Shown: one piece after another, positions 1-13,800 of the stretch | How the letters are laid out: the number at the start of each line of letters is the position of its first letter | Numbering within the stretch: position 1 is the first letter of the stretch | From: Taeniopygia guttata | Lineage: Eukaryota > Chordata > Aves > Passeriformes > Estrildidae | Assembly (NCBI RefSeq): GCF_048771995.1 | Contig: NC_133024.1 | Span: 89,436,501-89,500,500, forward strand | Length of the DNA: 64,000 nucleotides | Direction: 5' to 3' | Position numbers and translations under genes: made by a program | Notes under the pieces: generated by a model | What the model saw: only the letters and a program-made list of their open reading frames with translations | The model's database searches: none | Told to the model about the DNA's origin: nothing

Positions 1-3000
1 CTCCAGCAGGTAATGTCATATATCGGTGCCATATTCAAGTTTATTGTTAAGAAACAAGGTGAGATGGAACTTCTCTTCGGTTTCATCCAGCAGAAACATC
101 TGTGTTTCTGCACAGCCAGGTACAGGGAGCAGCACAACACACACATACCTGAGCACAGATCAGTAGTAAAAGGCCAAGGCCTCCATGTTTGGAGGACAGT
201 CTGAAGCCAAACCCCCTGTCTGGCCAGCTGGAGCCTACCAGAATTACTTTTCAATCTGTTCACTAGTGTTGGCAACTGAGATCCTGGCAGAAGAAAAAAA
301 AAACTAAAACACCAATACCATTAAAGACCCAGCCCTTGCCCAGCCCCTTTCGACTTCTATGCAGAATCTTCATATTTGATTCTAGACTATATCAACATTT
401 TTAAGAGAAGGGGAAAAAGAATTGCCTATTTCTGCATGTTTTGTATCTTCTGCCTTCTGTATATGCTGGGAGCCATTTATGGATCTTGCATGGACCATTA
501 GTCTGTGTGCCATTTTTGCTAATCTTTACCCTTTTGGAGTGTGTTGGACAATTTTTTTTTTAATAATCCAGTCTTAATTGGAATTGAGCAAAGAGCACTG
601 CAGTACAATGTCTTGTGTGTTTGTGTCAATTTGAAACAAAATACTGTAATATTTATGTGATAGTAATGAGCCTCTGATAGTATTTACGCTACTGTAGATG
701 GGATATTAAAATGGGGATATTCAGGAGATCAGGTGTGGCCTAATGAAGTGTAAATCGCAAAATATATCTGGAAAATATTTAAATTTTAGTTATGTAACAA
801 TGAAGACGTTTGGGAGAGGGTTTAACTGCTAAGAGGGAAACCAGCACTTGGTAATATGACATTTTCAGTCTTCAAGAACTTCAAGTGGAGACACAAAAGA
901 CAGAGTGAATGCCTCTGAGTCACTTAGAAATTATCAGATAAGGTTCTGGATTCCCATTTGTTTCAGATATTTTTTCTTTCTAATGAAACAGTTATAAATA
1001 AGTAACTTGAGAATTTTACGTCTCTCCTCTCATCATGTAATACTCAAACAGCACCACCAACTCACAAGTAATTTTCCCCAGATTTTCAACATTCCATCAA
1101 GTTTGGGGTTTCTTTTTTAGGCATATTTTATTCTGATGTTCAATATTATTTTGTGCCCAATGAGTGGGTTTTGTCATGTTCGTATTTCAGGCTTTTGTCT
1201 GGGCTGTTCAGGACTAAGACTGCAAATAAATGCCAGCAGAGAAACTGCCTTCAGCATGAAGAGTAATGTTGACTTAACTGTGGATGGACCTCCAAAGACT
1301 CTCAAAAACAACTTTCAGCCATTTGGTTTTAAATTAAAAGAAGCAACAGAATGTATTTATAAACTGAATGTGAAGTTGTCAGTACAATGTTTGGAGTTGA
1401 ATAAGCTTCTCTTTGAAGCTGCAACAAGCACAAATGCGGGGATTTTTACAGAATATTTACATTCCACATCAGTTTCCAGTAACACAATAGATCACGATAG
1501 AATGGAGCCCAATCTCCATTTGACAGAGTGATTTCCATCTTCCTAAATGTCAATGACCTTGGAATTCAATAAGAAACAGGGCAAGAGAAATTTGGTGAAG
1601 CTCTATATATGTAGAACATTATATTTGAAAAGCAAGAAAACAGATGGCACTGAAGTCAGCTGTGATGTAACCAGACACAATTCCCATTCTGTGGGGATGC
1701 TGTCTCTACTTTCAGCTAAGCTGAATTTGCAAAACAAAGTTACTATTGTGGCAATGAAGCTCTCACGCCACGATGAGTTTGCACAAAGGCAGGCAGCAAG
1801 CCTGCATTTATTTGATGTCATTGGGAGAAGCATAAAAGAACAAGTGAGCACAGAGCAGGTGGCAGCTCCTCCAGCAAGGGAAGCAAGCTCAGGGCCTGCT
1901 GCATTCCTGTGCAGGAGACATTGGAGCAGGGACTTGGAAATGTATTTGCTGCTTTAGCCATTGTACTTTGCAGCATTCCCATGAGGTACATGCTTGATTC
2001 CAGTGGGTAGTCTTCCCTGAAGATATGGCTGCACAAGTTCCCATCCCAAACCTGATTCCCGTTTCCACAGGCACAGGCTGTCCTGCTGGCACTGCCCAAG
2101 CTGACCATGAGCGCAGAGAGGGGAAGCTCAGTGGTGATGTTTTCTCTGTTTTAGGAGGGGTCACACTGTAGCAGAGAGTCTGCAGGCGGCACTCCCAAGC
2201 ACCCTGGGCTCCCACTGTTCCGGGGGCTGTCTTGCTGTTCCTGTCTCTCCTGAGCTACTTGTGGCAGGTGTAGCTGGCCATAGCAATGCTCAGATCCTGC
2301 TGCTGGTGGCAGCAGATCCTGCTGATACTGCCCCTCTCAGCTGTGACAAGAAAAGATGCCAGTACCTGCTGCATAAGAGAGGTTGCCCCAAGGGTTCCAA
2401 GAGCGGCACTGCCAAGCCATCAGGCAGCTTGGGATGCAGCTCAGGCTGCAGCTGCATGCAGATGTTGACTACTGCACTCTCCACATCCAAATTTGGATGT
2501 CCTGAATATTCCTTCCATGTGAATATCTAAGTCAAAGGGCAGATTCTGTCTCTGCCCCTTTGGGCAGGAGCCTGCATTCACAAGAACACAAAAAAATTTG
2601 TCAAAAGGCTGCAGGAATTTCTTGACCTGGATCTCCAGCTTGCTCTGATGGACACAAGTATTTAAGCACTAACAGTTTTTACTAAGATGAGGTTTAAATA
2701 AGAAGATCAAATGGAAAAATACTGCAAATTTCCTGTGTTTAGTTAGTTCTCTGTAACACTGTCAAGAGGTGCTCATAACCAAGGAACTTGGGTGCAAGTG
2801 GAGAAGAAGCCCAAAAGACAAAAGATATCAAACTCAACTTGTGAGCATGTGCAAAATCTCAGCTCCAGTGTCCTGCTGGTCCCTCTCACAGGTGAAACAC
2901 ACCCCGTGTTCCAGTCACCCACAAAGCATCCAAAAAGGTGGGAAATGCTTTTGAGCAGACCCTCACCTGGTGAAGACCCCAGCTCTGCCCAGCTCTGCTG

Positions 3001-4528
3001 CAGAATTTCCCTAATGAGTTTCCTTGGATTAAGCCAGGATTTTTCACTGAGGGGAAAGGCTGCCCTCCCAGTGCTCAGCCAGGACACCACGACAAAATCC
3101 TTTCTACTGCAGTAAAGATAAACTTGGCAAATGAGATACACTTTAGATTGAGCTAAACCCAGATATTTCTCCAGCAGCAGTTTTACTTAATCTTGAAGTA
3201 ATTTTAGTGGCAGCTGACTTATGTAGCCTGATACTAAAATTCTTCTCAACTGTATTTTTATCTGCTTCTGAAGCATGCAAAGCAGTATAATAGCATTTTA
3301 CTTATTTTTTTTTCTGGAGTAATAGATGAAAAAATAGCACAATATCACATCTCAAAATCATAGTCAAAATCTTTTTTGCTTTTATTCTATTTAATGCTTA
3401 ATATCTGGTAAAATACAATAAATCATTTTCAGTCTAGGACAATTAGATGTTATGCTTAATAATAAAATGTTCAGAGAGGATGTAAAAATAATATCTTACT
3501 ATTTAATTTCAACAACAAAGCGGTCTCAGTTTTAGACAACTGAGAAATTTTCAGCCATGAAAGATAAATGAACATATCCCGCCCTTTCATAAACACACGT
3601 CTATCATTGAAACCAACAGAAGACACACAAACACCCACACCCACACACATGTACATGTGCCTGCCTTAGAGGACAGAATTCGGCCTGGATCTTACAAAAT
3701 GGTAGTTTGCAAGTGACATTCATGTGTGTTTAATTTTTTAACAAAGAAAACTGATAAAATGCTCATGTATTTTACATTTTCCAAATCCTGCTACTGCAAC
3801 TTACATGAAACATTAGCATATAAAAAGTCATCACTGTACAACCACATTTTTGTCCAAAAGTCAGTGTCAGAATGATAAAAACCAGCTAATTAATTAAAAC
3901 CAGATTTATTGTTAATGTGCTGATGTTTTCATTAGCTGTCTTCTGTTTTAAGCACAAGGAATCTATTAAAACATAAAAGGCAAAAGTGGCTCAGAAAATG
4001 ACAAATTCTTCAACAACATACTTGTAGCTTTACTAACACTTATCTGACACTACAGTTAATTGAAAGCCAAGGTAAACACCAGGAGGTACAGATACCACTG
4101 GACATTCCTTACAACTGTGCAAACTGTGGGCCTCAATCTGCAAACACCACTGGCTCCAGAGCTTTGTCCCAGGGCTGGTCCCACTGAATCATCTGCAACA
4201 CCCTGCAGCAGCCCCACCCCTGCCATTTGCAGGAAGGGGTCCTGTGGACCCTCATGTCATGCACCAAATACATGTAAAATGCCTCAGATTTCAAACTGAT
4301 GCGAATTTACATTTAATTTCTTTAGACTCAAGAAGCTGACCTAGCTTCTCTAAAGTCTTATATAAATATTCCCTTAAAATTGTTAGAGGCTCTTCTATTT
4401 CAAGGTAAATCTAATAAAATATTTGAACTGCTTTTAAATTAGGTAAGAATGCTTGAGCTGCTTTTTGTAAAAAAGCAATAATATTCTTTTGCTGTAAGAT
4501 ATTTTACATATCTCCAGTCACTCTTCTC
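1..4528. other. Flank downstream of UPF3A, no gene recognised
   Basis: AT-rich DNA with a somewhat GC-richer stretch at about 1850-2560 and a CA-rich patch at 3617-3650. Open frames up to about 130 codons exist but resemble no family I know. In human the next gene here is CHAMP1, whose long zinc-finger exon is not in this window. Confidence 0.6.
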
Positions 4529-4534
4529 TTTATT
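4529..4534 (-). terminator. UPF3A: Candidate UPF3A poly(A) signal
   Basis: AATAAA on the minus strand, about 135 nt after the stop. It is followed by a stretch containing TTATTGCTTTTTTAC that could be the downstream U-rich element. Another AATAAA overlaps the stop codon itself at 4667-4672 and is too close to be likely. Longer 3' UTR forms cannot be excluded. Confidence 0.4.
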
Positions 4535-4667
4535 TAACAGAAAGTAAGAGGCAGAGCTATTATTATTTTGTTGATGCAATTGCCTGTGGAATTCTGCCAA
4601 TGGATTTTTGTGATTACGTTGAATCTTAAGATCATTCCTTTTCACAAGACTTTCCCCCCAGACTGTT

Positions 4668-4841
4668 TTATTCTGCTTCTTCAGTCTTTTCAGAACTAGC
4701 TCCAGCTGAATTATCTGCCTCATACTTTTTATCAAGAGCATCTTCAAAGGATTTCCCACTGCAGTCATAGGTTTTACTTGTAGGTCCCATATGTGTTCGG
4801 ATGCGAGCTCCTGGCTGGTACAACTGCATGGCTGGACGATC
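4668..4841 (-). CDS. UPF3A: UPF3A coding exon 10 (C-terminus, stop)
   Basis: Starts DRPAMQLYQPGARIRTHMGP and ends GASSEKTEEAE followed by TAA at 4670-4668. Acceptor CTTCCAG. The first 13 residues finish the exon-junction-complex motif. The tail is not conserved apart from the final acidic residues shared with human UPF3A. Confidence 0.95.
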   Translation of the reverse strand, partial: DRPAMQLYQPGARIRTHMGPTSKTYDCSGKSFEDALDKKYEADNSAGASSEKTEEAE

Positions 4842-7800
4842 CTGGAAGGAAGGAGATAATGGTTAACGCTCTGAGAAACTCATGTGGGACACATATGTGG
4901 AATTTTAAAGTTTTGAATCTTTATGAAGAAAGTAGATTTTGTGTTAAATTACTTTACATTTCATAAGAACTAGGAAAAAATGGTATGCAATGAAAATTGA
5001 CTGGGTATTGAGTATCTAGTATTCAATATGTGTTGTTTATAACACTATTCTTGGGAGCCAAACATTTTGAATAAATGAAAAGTGCTGTAAAAATTAAAGA
5101 TCCTATGATACATTTGACATAAACAATAAGAAATACTGCAGACAATTATCAAACATGTTATTTACAAGTAAAACTACAGAAATGTTGCTACCTTCACTAA
5201 CATCAGCTGAGAAGAACAATAACCTGTGCACTTGCAACTTTGCAGAGGAATGTCAAATATTACATATAAGCAAAAAATCCAAGGCAGACCAGAGAATAGC
5301 TCACCAGGGAGCAGCTAGAAAATTATCCTCAACTGATCCAAATCCTTACCAGAATTTAAACATGTAATGCACATTTGAATTATACACATCAGAATAAAGT
5401 TGCACAGTTTTTACTTCACTTCATGTTGCCTTCCATACTGAGTATGGGAACAAGGGAATTTATGCACTTATAATAAAGTAAGTACAATCTGAGAATGTGC
5501 AGGCTCTGTGAATGACCCAATCATACACATGCTGCTCTGATCCTGAGAAAATGGAAGGAGCCAGTTTACATGTAAAAGACACCTCAAACCTGAAAATGGT
5601 GATGCTCTTCAGAGCACTTTTATTTTTGAAATTTCATTGGTAAAACACACCAGTTAGAAACTCTGCTTAAGAAGTCTTTTCCTGGTAAGGGTATTTTACT
5701 TTCACATAATGTTATGAAGCAACTGAAAGCTCACCAATACCTGAGCTGTTTGATCAGTCTTGTGTTAAGTTTAGCAAACAGCCAGCAGCCTACTTAAAGA
5801 CAGTGGCAGAGCACTGAAGTTGTCCTACATCAAACTATACCAATTTTCAATTGCCTTCATAATGAAGTAAGCAATATAACAAGTAATAGTAAATATCTTT
5901 GAAGTAATTCTGGATTTTTGATCTTTCATTCTTTTTTCTTATTCTCAATATGTATTTCCCCTTTTCTTTTTTCTTCATCTATTTCGACCCACTTATCTTT
6001 TTTTCACTTACTTTTTTTCTCCTTTTCTTTAGACCAGATGTCAAGATTCACTACTGAGCCTTATGACTAGATCACTCTAGTTAGTGCTTTGCAGTGTGGT
6101 ATGAAATCCATAACACACCTTTCTGTATCCCAAACAGCTTCAAGCAGTGCCCTTTAGAAAGTTTAAGATAAAGGGTCCAAATGACTTTTGCTACCACAGC
6201 CTCTGTAGCCTGTGGTTTGTATAAAAGCTATCATGTTACATACACTGGAAATTTCCCATTTTCTGAAATCCGAATAATTAATTCCTCCAAACTTCAGAAA
6301 GAGGTTCCATCTCTGACTAAAAATTTGTCTTGGCATTGTAAATGCTATTCCTAAGTTGTAAAACTGAGTCCCTAATCACCTATGTGATAAATACTCTAAG
6401 GAAAAAAGTCTCCATACTGCAAAATACCTTACTGATGGTGCTTACTTTTTCAGGGAACAAATCTAGTATTTTAGTCATAAGTGTGGACTAATCCAGGAAC
6501 TCAGCAAGCTACAGAAGTGTGATGCAAAGAAATAGAAAGCAGGAAGCTTCTTAACACTGGCCAAAAGGCCCCCAAGACCCACCATCCAATTCCAAGGTGG
6601 GAGATTATTTTGACAGATTTCAAGATGAGCATGGAAAGAATGAGAAAAAATATTTTTTCCATCTTCCTGTTTCTGAACTAGCCATTTTTCTGACTATTCT
6701 ACAGAAAAATGCAGAGCCACTCATGAGGCAAGTGGCTAATGTGTAAATGCAGATAAATCTTAGCCATACTGCCCAGCTGACCTCTGCAAAACAAAACCCC
6801 GGGGCACACCAGGCTTTCTGTGTTGGCAGAAGATGACTTCCTGGGCATGCACAGTGAGTCCATCTGAACTTGTTCCCTGCACACTCCATGCAGGCTCACT
6901 CTACATGTGACCAGTTTACTCTTGTCAGCCTTAGCTCACAGTACAGATCAATCACTTGCTTTGAAAGAAGAGTTTCACATGTGGAATAAATTTCTGCGCT
7001 AAGTGTTTTGGTCATCTTTTGTGGAAAGTCTAGGATCACGAGAGAGAGAGAGAGAAAGGGGCTGACAAGGAGAGCCACATCTTGAAAAGACTCTGGCACA
7101 CCCGTGAAATCAGCCAGCCGAGAAAAACAATACCCATATCTCTGGGAGACAATAAGGGACAGCTCTACTACACACCCTGATACAGGCCCTGCTCACACTG
7201 GTTTTGTATCTGCTCTTTCCCTGACAATAGCTATGAGAAAAAATTTATCCTGATGAAGTGACAGCCTTTTCATACTGTCAGGTAAGCAATACTGAAGAAT
7301 CCATACATTCACGCTCTCTGAATTAGATATTTATTTAAGTCCCTATTGCTCTACCGAGCAATGCCTGGCAAATCCATAATAAAATTATTTTATGAGAGTA
7401 ATGGAAGTACATTTTGAAAGACTAACATGCCACAGTTTTTAAATTTCATTACTGATCAAAAGTGTAATGTTTAATATACTTATAAAATGTAAGGCTTCCA
7501 AGAATAGTATTCTTAAAATGACAAGGTTGAAATGAAGACAGAAAGCCTTCTATATATTGTGAATATGAATGAGCCTCTAACCTTAGCTTATTTTAACTGC
7601 TGTTGTTCTTTGACAACAACCCAGAAAGAAATCCAGGTTTTACTGAAAATGAGATAAAGAATTCTTTTGAAAAAGCATCTTTATGCTGAATTTGCAGAAG
7701 TTAAAACCTGTGATCTTGAACCATATTAACTAATGAAAGATTATCCTAAATGAATAAAAGAACCTTATTTCTTATGCGCTCCTTTTTGGATGCCATGTCA

Positions 7801-10800
7801 TCACACTTGTCCTCTTTACCCAGTTTGTCTACTGCCTCCACAGTGAAGCTGTAGTTGTAGCTCCCTTTCTTTCCTCTGTCTTGGTTGTATCCTTTCCCCC
7901 ATTTCAGCTCTTCTTCATTCCTTCTCATAAACTTGTCAAACTCATAGTGAGTTCTATGCTTTCTGCCATCATCCAATCGATACCTTTGTCTTTCAGGTTC
8001 TTTTTCTCGAAATCTTCTCTCCAAATCTCTTTGCTCTTTGTCACTATCATTTTGTGACCTATGAGTATGCATGAAAAGAAAGAAAATCCAAGCAATTAAC
8101 AGAAAAAAAGAGCTACAGAAAGACACAAGTCAAAGTCTTCTTTTGACTTTAGAAGTGTGTAGATAAGTTATATAGCAAGGTTGTTTTCTTCTCATTACAA
8201 AGGGTTAAATGCTGAATGCCTTACCCATGCATGTCTACCTATGCATTTGGTTCAGAATAGCAGACAAAGCTTTACCAAGCTTTTGTGCAACTGTTGTGGA
8301 AGGCCCATTCTCCACCTTCTATCCCTCTCTGAAATCCTATCAACAGTTCCCCAGTATCCTTCATATAAACACATGCTGCACTATTAGCTCTTGTAGCTTT
8401 GTGTTGAGGTGAGTCATGCATGGAAGTATTCCCTTGAACAGGAACATTCAGGCTGTGAAGGAATTGTGCAGGTATCATGTATCAATTTGTAAATTTTATG
8501 TCTCTGTATAACAAAAGTTACTTCCTGACATCGTAACTTGCAGAAGACATTAGTGAAAATAAATACTTATGTTCCAGGCTTTTGTTTATTGTGTTTCCAA
8601 ATAATCTAGCCTGCCTTTGCATATTTTATTTCAGCAAAGACCATTACCTTACCACAACATGATACTTAATTTCTGCTATGCTGTAAATGGTTTATATTAT
8701 AAAGACTACTGGCAATAGTCTGTCTGACAAAATTCTCAGCTCTTATTCACTTCATTGTTGCAGTTCAGCAAATGGGTGTTTCTCTCATATGGCAAGACTG
8801 CAAATAATGAAGAAAGATTACAAAATAGATTTAACTTCAAAAGGAACAAACACAGGCAGTTTCTTTTCATTACATATGTATAAATATTTAAAATTGAAAC
8901 AGCAAGTTACTTTTGGTAGTCTTCTCATACTTTGGGAAAATGCAGACAGAATCAGAGAGGATGGAGATTTTTCAATGGTATGGTGATCAAATAGCCATAT
9001 GCTTCTCATTCAGAATTATTTAATACAAATTCAACTGTATCTATATATACAACTTTTCTTTTTCATATAACAGAAATGTGAAATTGGTAGCATCTGTCAT
9101 GAACTTGGGCATTAGTGGGGCTGCCAAAAGAGAGTCCCCGTCTCAGGAAGAGCTGAAAGTCAGAGCAGAACCTGAATGAGAAGTTAAGTTATTCAGCATT
9201 TCACAAGACTGAGCTCGTATCAGCATAACACATTCCCATGTGGAAGCAAAGTCCCAGTGGTCACAGACACCTGAACCAACCAATACAGACCCTGTGCCTG
9301 TAGCATGGCTACATTTACATAAAATACTATGTTAGCTAAGGGTATGTGGCTCTAAGTTATTTTATTCATGTTTAATATGCTATTCCAGAACCTAACTCCA
9401 AGTCCTAGCAAGGCTCAGGGCAAGACCTTCCACAAAAAGCCAAAAAGACTCTCTCAATTTGCTCCTGTAGTATTGCCTGATACTTGTCTCTTCCCTTGTC
9501 TGCTACTGTCAGGGAGGAAGTGCTGTGTCTGAAAGCAGGCAGGTGACAGGGATACAAACTCCTGTTCCAAGAGTGGTTAAAGTAGATTCCTAAAATTCAG
9601 TCACAGTGAACAGGCAGGCAAGAGTGGAAATGGCAAGGTAAGCAATTTCAGAGTACAGGTAGAAGACAAAGTTACACTGTCAGAGAAAGCAGAAATGAAC
9701 AGAAGTAAAGGGAATTGAAACACTTCTGTTTGGTGAAGTTTCAAATCCATATTTGACCATGTAACTTATGCACCTACTAAGATTTTGATTTGTGGTAGGA
9801 AGCTATTGCTACCAAGACTTTGACATGGTGTCAAACAGGCAATACAGTCTCCTGCAGGTAGAGTTGGCAGTTACAGCTTATTACCAATTTCTGAGTCAGT
9901 GACAAAGTAGTTTCAACTTAAACCTCCATCCAGCTGAAATAGCTCATAGCTTGCTACCTACCCACTAAAAATCAAGATGAAATCAGCACTTGGAAACACA
10001 AGGTAATGCTTACTGTACCTGTGCAGCCAAACAGATTCTGTTTTACATGAGCAAAATTTACATTAATGTCTTATTAAACTTACTGCATCAATAGCAAACA
10101 ATGTTACATGGCACCACCAAAAGTTTAATCCATAAAAACCCAGGGAAGCAGTGGGGCCAGCATCCCTGTAGATATTTAAAACACATGTGGACATGGCACT
10201 TAAGGACACAGTTTACAATAGCAGTTTGGCAGGGCTGGATTAACAGTTGGACTCAATGATCTTAAAGGTCCATTCCAACCTGAAAGATTCTATGAGTAGC
10301 AAACAACTGATTTGTCCCTGCAAGTGTTTCTGTTGAGCCCGTTCTGTTTCTTTCATGAAGACCATCAAAAAAGAAGTTGCTGAATATTTTCAATTTCAAC
10401 AGGACATGAAAGTTTTCAGGAACATTCAGAACATACATATTTTTCTTCTTATTTATCTTACATATCTTATGAGCAGATCCTGCTTGCAATGGGACTCATG
10501 TGCTGAAGGACAAGAAAGAATCAACTGCTGAAAACACTTGTAAGATGAGTAATTTCCAGGCTACAGTGTATCTATCATAAGGCTTTCATTCACACCTTCA
10601 ATATTTTGCCATTGTCCCACTTACCTAAAAATTTATGTTTATTGCAGCCAACCCACATGTGAAGGAAAAGTATGGCATTGTGGACAATTTAGTCTTCAAT
10701 ATGAGTAATGGAAGGAGAGCCTTACCTGAGCTCTTGATGGGGAACAGGCAAAATAACAACAAAATTACTTGAATTTTCATGCAGAAATCCTTCCAATCAG

Positions 10801-13800
10801 GGATTTCATAGCATTTCATCAATAACAAATTGCATCCACTAGTACTGCCACCAGGTCAGTAAATTGTTACAAAACACCTTTTACCAAAACAACAGAAGAA
10901 ATTTGTTCACACACAGAATGAGATTGGTTCTTTGGTGACAGAACATCTTGTCAATGCACCACTTATATTTAAGCCTTGTGATGAAAGTATTTAAGTTCTA
11001 AATTAAAGACTAGAAGATAAATATTACTTACTTTTCCTTAAGTTCCTTTAGTGAACTCTCCAAAGATTTGGATTTTATACTCCCAGATCCAAGTGATTTA
11101 TCCCATTTGTTTTCCTCAATGTCAGCTTCTTCCCCTTTTTCTTTGTGCTTTTCATTGGCCAGTTCATCTCCTTTTTCAGGCTTCTTGAGAAGCTAAGAGA
11201 TATTTGTTTATATTATGATGCAAAATTATTCTCCTCTATTGTACAGACATTTTAGTAAGTACTTAAATGTATCAGTAACCTGCTATGATTGGAGATACCT
11301 TATTTACATGCTAGGGATATATTTTACAAAGTATGAAATCAGAAGTTATTTTAAAAGGGTGGTTTTCATTTCCTAAGGAGTGACAGTCATTAATAGGCAT
11401 TCAACTGCACAATTTCAAATATGTGGAGAATACTGGAGGAAGCACTTACTTACCCATTCTTCTCAGAGCACTTACCTACTCTTCTCTCCTGAGTTATAAA
11501 TATAAAGACATTATTATGGTCTATGGTTTCTTAGAAATCATGTAACAGAGCTCAGTGTCATTGCCCATAAAATAAGCAGAACCTCTACAATACTACAAAG
11601 AAAGCAGGATTAATACTTCACTCCTTGAAATATTATATATAAAATGTGTGTCACATGAATTGGGATAGAAAGGCATGTAGAAGTAGGTGCTTAATACATC
11701 CTGACACAAATAGATATGAGGAAAAACTTGTGGTATTAGCAGAAGAGAAGTCATTACATTTTCACCTTGAAGATTAGGATTTTCAAGAAGTCTGTTTCTT
11801 TCATAGTAACCCATACAGGGTTTCAGCAGAGTATAGTATTACTGGCATAATCTTTATAGAAGGACCAACTGTCTCAAATTATTACCCTACCACATCAATT
11901 CTAGGCAGAACATCTCTGTCTTTCCATTCCACCATTTTGTTTCTGAAATGAGCCCAAGTTATCTTCTCCCATATTTGAAACTTCTATAATGTTTCTCTCA
12001 GGTAATATTTTCCTTTTCTTTCAGAGACAGAAATAGCTTTCAGAGTCATATGACCACAGATATGTCGTGAATACTGGGGCTTATTAGACAAGTATTTTTG
12101 GACAAGTATTTTGGACAAGTATTTTCTTACGAACTTCTAGAGCATTTTTTTGTATTCAGATATGAAAAACATATAATTCAGCTTCAAAATTTACTATTCT
12201 TATACTTTTAGGTGAAGAAAACTGTTTTCCAAGAAGAAACAAGGAAAGATGTTCACAGTTCTGTGGCTTCTCACCACCACTAAATTTGAGTCAAGTCTGT
12301 GTGTTCTTGCTTTATGCTACAGATTCTTATATCAAATTTCCTCTTCAAAACAGCCTATAAAGCCTTTCCAATAATAAAAAATTTGGTTCAGATGAACAGT
12401 TTTATTTGTATCATCTTACAGAAATAAATCTTACCGTTTTATCTATGTCATCTTACAGAAATAAGATGGTTTTATATGGCCTGACTTCATAGCACAAGAT
12501 ACACCCTCCTAAGTGATGTCATTAAAATCTGTTCAGATTGCTGAAAGGCAGTGCAACTTGAAATTAGCATATCAGTTCTGAGCATAAACATAAATATGTG
12601 TCTTTGCATACATGGCCAAATGAAGATTTGCATGACAGAAAGTGTTAAAGCTATGTTTCACAGAAACACAGAATATTCTGAGTTAGAAGAGACTAACAAG
12701 GACCATCAAGTCCTTAAGTGAATGACCCATATGGGGATCAAACCCACAATAATCTTCCAACAGGATGGCACAGAACAATTCAGTTCTGTCAGGTAATGCT
12801 GGCATAGAATGCAGAAGAGTTGTATGAAGATATCTGAGTTACCTGCTCTAACTGCACCAGCACACCATGGTAGGTAAGGCCATCAGTCACACTTTTAAAC
12901 AACATTTCGTCAAAGCCCTGCATTACTTGCCCTTCCAGTCAAAACTGGTTTGGTGTCGACACACTGTGCTGTAGATAGCCTAAATAAACGTTGTAGGTCG
13001 TTATAGGTAGCCTAAATAAACCAGAGAACTTCTGGATAACTTCAAAATAATAATAATATTTTTTCATTGATCTTAGTTACCTTAATCCTTATTTCTTTTT
13101 CAGAAATCTTCTTTTGCTTCTCCACTTCTTTTCTTTTACGTCTTTCCTCTTCTCTGCGCTTCCTTTTCTCTTCCTCCCGCAAACGTTTCTTCTCCAATTC
13201 TCTCCGCCTTCGTTCTTCTCTTTTCTCTTCTCGTATTCTCTGAAGAGTTCAATAATGATTAATTGTAAATTGTCCAACAGAAATCCATATGAAACATAAA
13301 TGTAGAACTTCAGGCAAAAGTCTGAACGTACCTGCTTTTCTAATTTTCTATTTTTAATATATTCCAAAAGGGGTGTTGTTCTTCTAGCTAAAACACAAAA
13401 AATTTGTGATATAGTGTTCAACTCCTAAAATGTACTCATTTCTTTACTCTAGTACTAACCCCCTTTTTCTAGCTTTATCTGAAAGGGAGCTAAATCATCG
13501 ATAAACCTATTTGTTTCATGTATTTTTGAAGGCATTCCCATCATTTAGAAACACTTCATTGCTTTTTTGCTGTTAGTGTTAGAAGCAACAGAAATATGTT
13601 GCACAATTACTTGATATTTAATTAAAGATCATATCCTTTCAGTTCAAGAGAATGGCTTTTCTCTCTTGCTTATTGAATGGTTATTTCACCAAAAAAAGAA
13701 AGAAATGTGTTCAGAATCTATTCCTACTTTTTACTTTTGTATATCAAAACCTAGCTATATTGTTATTCATATACAGCCCACATTACTGCAATCTCATATA

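Noticed and set aside
1136-1531. 131-codon open frame on the plus strand in the left flank
   Set aside because: No family recognised, no credible splice partner, and AT-rich composition like the surroundings. Treated as chance.
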